Positions 4,371 through 9,136 of a stretch of 9,136 nucleotides of DNA are shown here, piece after piece. The DNA comes from Actinomycetales bacterium (GTDB lineage Bacteria; Actinomycetota; Actinomycetes; Actinomycetales; Beutenbergiaceae): NCBI GenBank assembly GCA_016649925.1, contig JAENWO010000083.1, positions 1 to 9,136 on the forward strand, read 5' to 3'. Within the stretch, counting starts at the first letter, position 1, and each line of letters starts with the position of its first letter. Below the pieces are notes generated by a model that made no database searches, was not told the origin of the DNA, and worked only from the letters and a program-made list of their open reading frames with translations. Made by a program: the position numbers and the translations under genes.

Positions 4371-6253
4371 GCGTCCCCTCCCCGCACAGCTGGCTCGTCT
4401 CCCCACTCGATCACCGCGTTGTCGATGAGCCGCGTGGCGCCGACGCGCGCAGCCACGACCAGCAGCCCCGGCACCAGACCCGCGGTGCCATCCTCGGTGG
4501 GACCCTGGCAGCCCCCGGTGGAACCGAACGGGCGCATGGTCGCCGGGTCGACCAGCTCGAGGTAGTCGGGCGCCACGAGCGCCTCATCGCGCGCGTCCAG
4601 AACCTCTCGTGCGATGCGCAGCACGCCCGACGGCGAGGCACCCTCGGCGGCCGCGCGCGCGCCGGCGAGGACCGAGCGGGAGAGCACGAGTGCCGACTCT
4701 CGTTCCGGCGGCGAGAGGTAGACGTTGCGGCTGGAGATGGCGAGCCCGTCCCTTCCGCGCACGATCGGGACCGCGACGATCTCAACGCCCAGGTCGAGGT
4801 CGCGCACCATCCGCCGCACCAACGCGAGCTGCTGGGCGTCCTTCTGCCCGAACAGCGCGACGTCAGGGCGCACGAGGTTGAGCACCTTGTGCACCACGGT
4901 GAGCATGCCGTCGAAGTGCCCGGGCCGGACGGCACCCTCGAGCACAGAGCCCATCCGACCGGAGCTGAGGTGGACCTCCGGTTCGCCGTCCGGGTACATG
5001 TCCTCCACCGCGGGTGCGAAGACGAGGTCTACCCCGAAGTCCCGAAGGGCCGCGACGTCGGCGTCCAGGGTGCGGGGGTACCGGCCGAAGTCTTCGCCGG
5101 CGGAGAACTGCAGCGGGTTGACGAAGATCGTCACGACCACGCGTCGGGCGTGCCGTTGGGCCTGCCGGACGAGCTCGAGGTGCCCCTCGTGCAGGGCGCC
5201 CATCGTCATCACGACGGCGCGCGTGCCCGGCCGCGCGCCCAGCGCACCGTGCAGCTCGGCGAGCGTGTGGACCACGCGCGTCCCGCCGTCGTCCTCCTCG
5301 CGCGGAGGGTGTTCGACGGCGGAGGCCGGCTCGAGCGCGCAGGCCGGCTCGGCGGCGGTGCTCACCTCGAGCGTGTCCAGCAGCTCCTCGGCCTGCGCCT
5401 CGCGCAGCCGGCCGAGCACCAGCGAGCGCTGCACGGTGGCCCGGGCGAGGGCGCGGTAGGTCGGGACGACGTCGACGAGGTCGTCGGCGGCGGTGTGCGC
5501 CGCGGCCAGCACCCGCAGGTGCTCGGCGACGGTGCCCGCGTCGCCTCGGGCGACCGGGCCGGTGAGTCCCTGGTCCCCACCGCGGAGGGCTCCGTCCAGG
5601 GCGGCCCGCAGCAGCGGCGTCAGCAGCTGACCGCCCTCCTCCACGCCCGCGGCGGAGAGGATCCGGATCGCCTGAGCCGTGAGCGTGACAAGATGGTTCG
5701 CGCCGTGGGCGAGGGCGGCGTGGTAGAGGCCGCGGGACTCCTCGGGCAGGATGACGGGCTCACCGCCGATCTCGACGACGAGGGCCTGGGCGATCGGCAG
5801 CACCGGCGCGGCCGCGGTCACGGCGAACGGGGCGCCGACGAGCCGGGCGAGGTCCAGGCTCGTCCCGGTGAACGTCATCGCCGGGTGGATCGCCAACGGG
5901 ATGGCACCGGCCGCCCGCGCGGGAGCCAGCACATCGATCCCGTACCGGCCGGCCGTGTGCACCACGAGCTGGCCCGGCTGGAACCGGCCGAGGCGGGCGA
6001 GGCCGGCCACCAGGTCCGGCAGGACGTCGTCGGGCACCGTGAGGAGCACCAGCTCGCTGCGCTCGACCACCTCGTCGACGTCGAGGACGGGCACGGCGGG
6101 GAGCAGCGCATCGATGCGGTCGAGGCTGGCGGCGGAGATGCCGCTCGCGCCGACGATCGCGTGGCCGGCGGCGCGCAGGGCACTGGCGAGCACGGCCCCC
6201 ACCCGCCCGGCCCCCACCACACCGACACCGAGGCGTCCGGGACGAGAGCTCAC
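4367..6253 (-). CDS. panC: Rossmann/DUF2520 dehydrogenase-like protein fused to pantothenate synthetase (PanC)
   Basis: One open frame of 628 residues joins two proteins that are usually separate neighbours. Residues 1-150 are a Rossmann fold with GVVGAGRVG (11-19) and HPAMTF (123-128); about 155-290 match DUF2520, with LYHAALAHGANHLV (176-189). A low-complexity linker (about 298-325) leads to PanC, about 326-628, which condenses pantoate and beta-alanine with ATP to pantothenate. PanC shows its HIGH-type MGALHEGH (His355, His358), FVNPLQF (Gln382), FGQKDAQQ (Lys471, Asp472) and ISSRN (506-510). Its usual PTMGALH reads MTMGALH here. The start is GTG at 6253, overlapping the previous stop (GTGA). 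No stop separates the halves, but an in-frame GTG at 5365 (Val297) could allow PanC alone to be made; it has no well-placed ribosome site. The first half's substrate is unknown; ketopantoate is a reasoned guess. Confidence 0.93.
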   Translation of the reverse strand: MSSRPGRLGVGVVGAGRVGAVLASALRAAGHAIVGASGISAASLDRIDALLPAVPVLDVDEVVERSELVLLTVPDDVLPDLVAGLARLGRFQPGQLVVHTAGRYGIDVLAPARAAGAIPLAIHPAMTFTGTSLDLARLVGAPFAVTAAAPVLPIAQALVVEIGGEPVILPEESRGLYHAALAHGANHLVTLTAQAIRILSAAGVEEGGQLLTPLLRAALDGALRGGDQGLTGPVARGDAGTVAEHLRVLAAAHTAADDLVDVVPTYRALARATVQRSLVLGRLREAQAEELLDTLEVSTAAEPACALEPASAVEHPPREEDDGGTRVVHTLAELHGALGARPGTRAVVMTMGALHEGHLELVRQAQRHARRVVVTIFVNPLQFSAGEDFGRYPRTLDADVAALRDFGVDLVFAPAVEDMYPDGEPEVHLSSGRMGSVLEGAVRPGHFDGMLTVVHKVLNLVRPDVALFGQKDAQQLALVRRMVRDLDLGVEIVAVPIVRGRDGLAISSRNVYLSPPERESALVLSRSVLAGARAAAEGASPSGVLRIAREVLDARDEALVAPDYLELVDPATMRPFGSTGGCQGPTEDGTAGLVPGLLVVAARVGATRLIDNAVIEWGDEPAVRGGDA

Positions 6254-7842
6254 CCGGACACCTTTCCAGCGTCAGCCGGTGAGACGTGCACCTCCCGCAC
6301 CGAACCGGCCGAGGCAGGGCCGGGGGCGAAGTGCTGGTCGGGGCTCGGGCTCGGCAGGATCCCGCCGAACGTCCCCGGCGTCGTCTGCGCACCCGTCGTC
6401 GACCCGGCGCCAGGCGCGGTCCGGGCGCGCATCCAGTGCTCCGGGCCGGCGAGGCGCCGCGCCCGGCGGGCGCGGTCGGCCTGCTCGACGAGGAGCTCCC
6501 GCGCCACGGCAGCGTCCAGGTGCTGGATGCTCGGGATGATCTGGCCGGGTGTGGAGTGCAGCTCGAAGTTCACCAGGTCGAGACGGCGCTCGATCGGCCC
6601 CTGCGTCAGACCCAGGGACTGGGTGCGCTCGTGCGGGACGAGGACGAAGTGACGCCAGATGCGGCCCGAACGGAGCAGGATCGCGGTGTCCGTCACGCGG
6701 AACCCGTTGCGCCTCCAGGTGATCCAGTCGAGCCACCGGGAACGGCGTGGGCTCGTGACGAAGCCCTCGTCCTCCCCGGTGCCGGTCATTCCCGTCGCGA
6801 GGAGCTCCAGCGGCCTGTTGTCGCCGAGGTCCGGGAGCACGAGGTAGAGCACACGGGCCACCTCCTCGGCGGTCCCGGCCGGGTAGAGCACGCTGCCGGT
6901 GGTCTCCTCGGCGCCGTAGCCGGCGATGTTCACCTGGACCCGCCACCAGCCCTTGAGCCGCCACAGCAGCGGCTGGGAGATCTTGATGGCTTGCACCCGC
7001 CCGGGCGGGATCGTCCGGGCCTTGGACTCGAGCAGCCCCTGACGCACGCGGATGCCGTCCGGGGAGGTGGCGACCCGGAAGGCGAACTCACCCGAGAATC
7101 GGCCCCAGAAGTACGCGACCGCACCCAGGCCGGCCGGCCCCACACCGAGGATCGGAGCGAAGCTGTGCGTGCCGACCGCGGCCACGACCAGGGCGACGAC
7201 CCCGATCAGGATGAGGATCATCACGAACGACAGGGCCAGGGAACCGACCAGCCGACCGGGCGTGAGGGCGAGCACCTCCCGCTCCGGCGCGGCCGGCGTG
7301 AGGACCGGGGGCGCGCCGTCGGCCGCCGTCGCCACCGTGACCCCCGCCGCACGCGCGAGGAGCTCGTTGCGGAGGTTCTGCGCGTCGGTCTCCGAGAGGT
7401 AGGCGAGCGTGAGGTTCGAGCCGGCCCCGCCGGCGGACTCGATCTTGAGCTGGGCGAACCCGAACAGCCGGGCGAGGAGAGGCTGGCTGACGTCGATGGT
7501 CTGCAGCCGGTCGAGTCGGACGTGGCGCTGCTGCCGGAACAGGACGCCGGAGTGCAGGAAGACACTGTCGGCGCCGATGCCGTAGCGCGTCATGCGCCAG
7601 GCGAGGGCGGAGTAGCCGAGCCCGATCAGGGACCCGCCGACGACCGCACCGACCACGATGAGCAGGATCGTCCCGGCCGCCAGGTCCAGCTCACCGATCG
7701 TGTCGGCGTACTGCCAGACGAAGACACCGATGAGGACTACGGCGACCTTCCACGCGTTGAGCAGCGGCGTGATCTTGTGCAGGCGGCGCCAGTCGACGGG
7801 CGGCTGGGCGGCCGCAGCGTTCGGGATGCTGGGAGCCGTCAC
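6250..7842 (-). CDS. Membrane protein with three bacterial PH (bPH2, DUF304) modules, YdbT-like
   Basis: A 530-residue membrane protein of unknown function. Hydrophobic helices lie at about 32-48, 56-80, 198-222 and 228-247. Each pair is followed by a bacterial PH module: about 82-165 (YGIGADSVFLHSGVLFRQ, then VRLDRLQTIDV), about 256-340 (RVATSPDGIRVRQGLLE, then VQAIKISQPLLWRLKGWW) and about 378-455 (NGFRVTDTAILLRSGRIWR, then ERTQSLGLTQGPIERRL). The recurring 'RxxxIxxxQpll.R.fg' phrase is typical of this family. Residues 466-530 are rich in Pro, Gly, Ala and Ser and probably disordered. In Bacillus, the related YdbS/YdbT pair is associated with antimicrobial-compound resistance, but the actinobacterial role is untested. 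The GTG at 7842 overlaps the stop of the small PH protein (GTGA), and the stop overlaps the next GTG in the same way, so the two PH proteins are probably made together and may form a complex. Confidence 0.88.
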   Translation of the reverse strand: MTAPSIPNAAAAQPPVDWRRLHKITPLLNAWKVAVVLIGVFVWQYADTIGELDLAAGTILLIVVGAVVGGSLIGLGYSALAWRMTRYGIGADSVFLHSGVLFRQQRHVRLDRLQTIDVSQPLLARLFGFAQLKIESAGGAGSNLTLAYLSETDAQNLRNELLARAAGVTVATAADGAPPVLTPAAPEREVLALTPGRLVGSLALSFVMILILIGVVALVVAAVGTHSFAPILGVGPAGLGAVAYFWGRFSGEFAFRVATSPDGIRVRQGLLESKARTIPPGRVQAIKISQPLLWRLKGWWRVQVNIAGYGAEETTGSVLYPAGTAEEVARVLYLVLPDLGDNRPLELLATGMTGTGEDEGFVTSPRRSRWLDWITWRRNGFRVTDTAILLRSGRIWRHFVLVPHERTQSLGLTQGPIERRLDLVNFELHSTPGQIIPSIQHLDAAVARELLVEQADRARRARRLAGPEHWMRARTAPGAGSTTGAQTTPGTFGGILPSPSPDQHFAPGPASAGSVREVHVSPADAGKVSG

Positions 7843-8327
7843 AGTCCGGCCAACCTCGCCTCACCGCGGGCGGTCAGCTGGTCCCGCAGCCGGGCCGCCT
7901 CATCCTCGCCCAGCCCGGGGATGGACGCGTCGGAGCCCGCGGACGCCGTGTGCAGCTGGACCTGGGCGATCTTCATCCGACGGGCGATCGGACCGGCCTG
8001 GACGTCGACGTACTGCATGCGGCCATAGGGCACCACGGCCATCGAGCGGAACATGACGCCCTTGCGGATGAGCAGGTCGTCCGCGAGCTCGGCGTACCCG
8101 ACCGCACGGACCTGGCGCGGGATCAGCCAGAGGACCCACGCGGTCACGAGGAGGAGTCCGACGGGGAGCAGCCACATCCAGCCGCCCACCACGACGGCGG
8201 GCCAGATGGTGACGAGGGCGGGCCCGCCGAGGAAGATCGACGCCGAGATCTGGCGGACCGGGATCAGCCGGAGCGAGATGGGACGCCACTGGACGCCGTC
8301 GATCTCGAACGCAGGGTTGGAGGTCAT
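7839..8327 (-). CDS. Small PH-domain (bPH2, DUF304) membrane protein, YdbS-like
   Basis: A 162-residue protein with two adjacent membrane helices (about 29-49 and 51-70) and one bacterial PH domain (about 72-158) carrying LADDLLIRKGVMFRSMAVVPYGRMQYVDVQ-type sequence; GRMQYVDV (102-109) and GPIARRMKIAQVQLHT (112-127) are the family's characteristic strand and loop. The charged RQVR after the second helix puts the PH domain in the cytoplasm. Its partner directly downstream is a longer PH protein reached through a GTGA overlap, the YdbS/YdbT arrangement. The ATG at 8327 is preferred, with a G-run directly in front of it; an ATG three codons upstream (8336) is nearly as likely, and neither has a well-spaced Shine-Dalgarno, so a leaderless start is possible. 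The long upstream extension of this frame to 8633 lies over the DUF3180 gene and is rejected. Confidence 0.85.
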   Translation of the reverse strand: MTSNPAFEIDGVQWRPISLRLIPVRQISASIFLGGPALVTIWPAVVVGGWMWLLPVGLLLVTAWVLWLIPRQVRAVGYAELADDLLIRKGVMFRSMAVVPYGRMQYVDVQAGPIARRMKIAQVQLHTASAGSDASIPGLGEDEAARLRDQLTARGEARLAGL

Positions 8328-8394
8328 GCCCCCCATTGTGCCGGACCGGACGAGCCATCGGCAGCGCAGCCCGAGCGGCACGAGGTTCCTCGCC

Positions 8395-8850
8395 TCACCG
8401 GGTGGGCTTGTCCTCGCCCTCGGGCGGCACGCGGCAGCACCACTGGGTGATGAGGCCCGCCACGACGAGCGCTGCGCCGGCGACGATCGCGGCACCCGCG
8501 GAAAGCGCCTGGAGCCGCGGCTCGGGCGCCTCGAGCCGGGGCAGCGCGAGCACGAGCTGCGCGGCGAAGTAGCCGAGCTGGAGGGTGCCGGCGATCGCGG
8601 CGGCCTGGCCGAGGACCAGGGTCCGGGCCGCACCGATCGGGTCGAGCGGCAGGTGGTCGCGTACGGCGCGCCGCACGCGCAGGCCCAGGAACACCACGAC
8701 CGCCGCCAGGACCGCGAGCAGCACAGCGAGACTGACCGGGACGGCGATCGGTGTGTGTCCTCGACTGGACCACCACCGCAGCGCGACGAGAGAGATCGTC
8801 CCCGCGATCAGGAACAGCGCGCCGAGGGTCCGCCAACGCAGCCGCTCCAC
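8395..8850 (-). CDS. DUF3180 family four-helix membrane protein
   Basis: A 151-residue integral membrane protein with helices at about 7-25, 36-57, 78-102 and 114-137. The family signature is visible between helices 2 and 3, LDPIGAARTLVLGQAAAIAG (69-88), and at the end of helix 4, where QWCCRVPP (137-143 and following) matches the usual aromatic-Cys-Arg-x-Pro-Pro ending. DUF3180 proteins occur in actinobacteria, usually just after the folate biosynthesis genes; their function is unknown. The start is GTG at 8850, with GAGG (overlapping the upstream TGA) 5 nt in front, giving a 7-nt gap to the preceding gene and likely coupling with it. A 67-nt gap separates it from the first PH-domain gene. 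Confidence 0.88.
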   Translation of the reverse strand: MERLRWRTLGALFLIAGTISLVALRWWSSRGHTPIAVPVSLAVLLAVLAAVVVFLGLRVRRAVRDHLPLDPIGAARTLVLGQAAAIAGTLQLGYFAAQLVLALPRLEAPEPRLQALSAGAAIVAGAALVVAGLITQWCCRVPPEGEDKPTR

Positions 8851-8857
8851 CGAGGCC

Positions 8858-9136
8858 TCACTCCGATGGCAGGTCGCGAAGCAGCGGCTGCCATCTCGGT
8901 GTCAGGGCCGGAGCCTGCGCTGCAGGGGTGTCCGTGTCGGTTCCCGACGGCGGTCCCCTCCACGGTTCGGGCGTCGCCCCAGCAGCCGGTCCGGTGTGGG
9001 TAGCCCCCGCGGCCGGCGCCGCGGACACCGGCCCGTCACCGACCCGCAAGTCGTTCTCCGAGTCGTTCTCGGACTCGTTCTGGGACTCGTTCTGGGACTC
9101 GTTCTGGGCCTGCGGCTCGGGCTCGGCCTCGTCCGC
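8858..9136 (-). CDS. C-terminal tail of a gene entering from the right edge; possibly folK
   Basis: The frame is open from the window edge to a TGA at 8858, giving 92 residues with no recognisable domain. It begins with acidic, Pro/Glu-rich sequence, runs through a repeated Gln-Asn-Glu-Ser motif (roughly five four-residue units), then Ala/Pro/Gly/Thr-rich sequence, and ends in a more ordinary PRWQPLLRDLPSE. It looks like a disordered extension on a folded protein upstream. Since DUF3180 genes commonly follow folK (6-hydroxymethyl-dihydropterin pyrophosphokinase), that is the best guess from position, but nothing in the visible residues proves it. Being in frame, 7 nt before the next gene's GTG and lacking stops supports a real coding region. 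A TTG at 9049 could be called as a start by software but lies within the tail. Confidence 0.6.
   Translation of the reverse strand, partial: ADEAEPEPQAQNESQNESQNESENDSENDLRVGDGPVSAAPAAGATHTGPAAGATPEPWRGPPSGTDTDTPAAQAPALTPRWQPLLRDLPSE
9051..9110. repeat. Five tandem 12-bp units in the C-terminal tail of the edge gene
   Basis: Units beginning TCGTTCT start at 9051, 9063, 9075, 9087 and 9099. The units at 9075 and 9087 are identical, and the unit at 9099 differs from them at a single base; those at 9051 and 9063 have diverged further. A sixth, degenerate unit may follow at 9111. As the period is divisible by three, changes in copy number keep the frame; each unit encodes four residues, Gln/Glu-Asn-Glu/Asp-Ser. 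Confidence 0.9.

Noticed and set aside
3045..4565. 506-codon open frame on the plus strand
   Set aside because: Antisense to lysS, which has all three class II motifs.
4889..6652. 587-codon open frame on the plus strand
   Set aside because: It lies opposite the fused DUF2520-PanC gene; its sequence is dominated by Gly, Arg, Ala and Asp, has no motif, and reflects the lack of stops in GC-rich DNA.
6286..8028. 580-codon open frame on the plus strand
   Set aside because: Antisense to the two PH-domain genes, whose membrane helices and PH motifs are clear; the plus-strand product is low-complexity and unrecognisable.
8328..8633. Longer start for the small PH protein
   Set aside because: The added sequence overlaps the DUF3180 gene in another frame and is Ser/Arg/Pro-rich without family similarity.
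9051..9110. Tandem repeats as a CRISPR array
   Set aside because: Units are 12 bp and directly adjacent with no spacers, and they are in frame inside a coding region.

Overview
The window is GC-rich and densely coded, and every gene I can support is on the minus strand. It looks like the chromosome of a Micrococcales-type actinobacterium. The evidence is the nucleoid protein Lsr2, a DUF3180 membrane protein followed by two bacterial PH-domain membrane proteins, the Rossmann/DUF2520-panC-panD-lysS-lsr2 gene order, frequent GTG starts and 4-nt GTGA stop/start overlaps. The genus cannot be fixed from the sequence. No tRNA, rRNA, transposase or CRISPR array is visible, and no gap between genes reaches 300 bases.

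In transcription order (right to left): the window opens inside a gene whose low-complexity C-terminal tail is all that is visible (8858-9136, possibly folK from position). It continues with a DUF3180 four-helix membrane protein (8395-8850), a small PH-domain membrane protein (7839-8327), a larger three-PH-module membrane protein (6250-7842), a 628-residue fusion of a Rossmann/DUF2520 dehydrogenase-like protein with pantothenate synthetase PanC (4367-6253), and a panD (aspartate 1-decarboxylase) remnant (4188-4370). Lysyl-tRNA synthetase (2667-4178) and a 60-residue membrane protein (2468-2650) follow. Four consecutive genes, from the small PH protein to the panD remnant, are joined by three identical GTGA overlaps, so they are probably translationally coupled.

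A 121-nt AT-richer gap then carries the likely promoter of lsr2 (2008-2346). After lsr2 come a seven-bladed-propeller lactonase-like protein (885-1949) and 2,3-bisphosphoglycerate-dependent phosphoglycerate mutase gpmA (84-821). The window ends in a perfect 58-bp palindrome (1-58) just past gpmA.

Most of this is housekeeping: vitamin B5 synthesis, tRNA charging, nucleoid structure and sugar metabolism. The part most worth a second look is the pantothenate module. The DUF2520 domain, a candidate ketopantoate-reductase-like enzyme, is fused to PanC. The next gene, panD, is cut off after about 40 conserved residues, loses its decarboxylase core, ends in an in-frame 36-nt duplication, and runs straight into lysS. 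If this is not an assembly error, beta-alanine must come from elsewhere. I found no clearly new multi-gene system.
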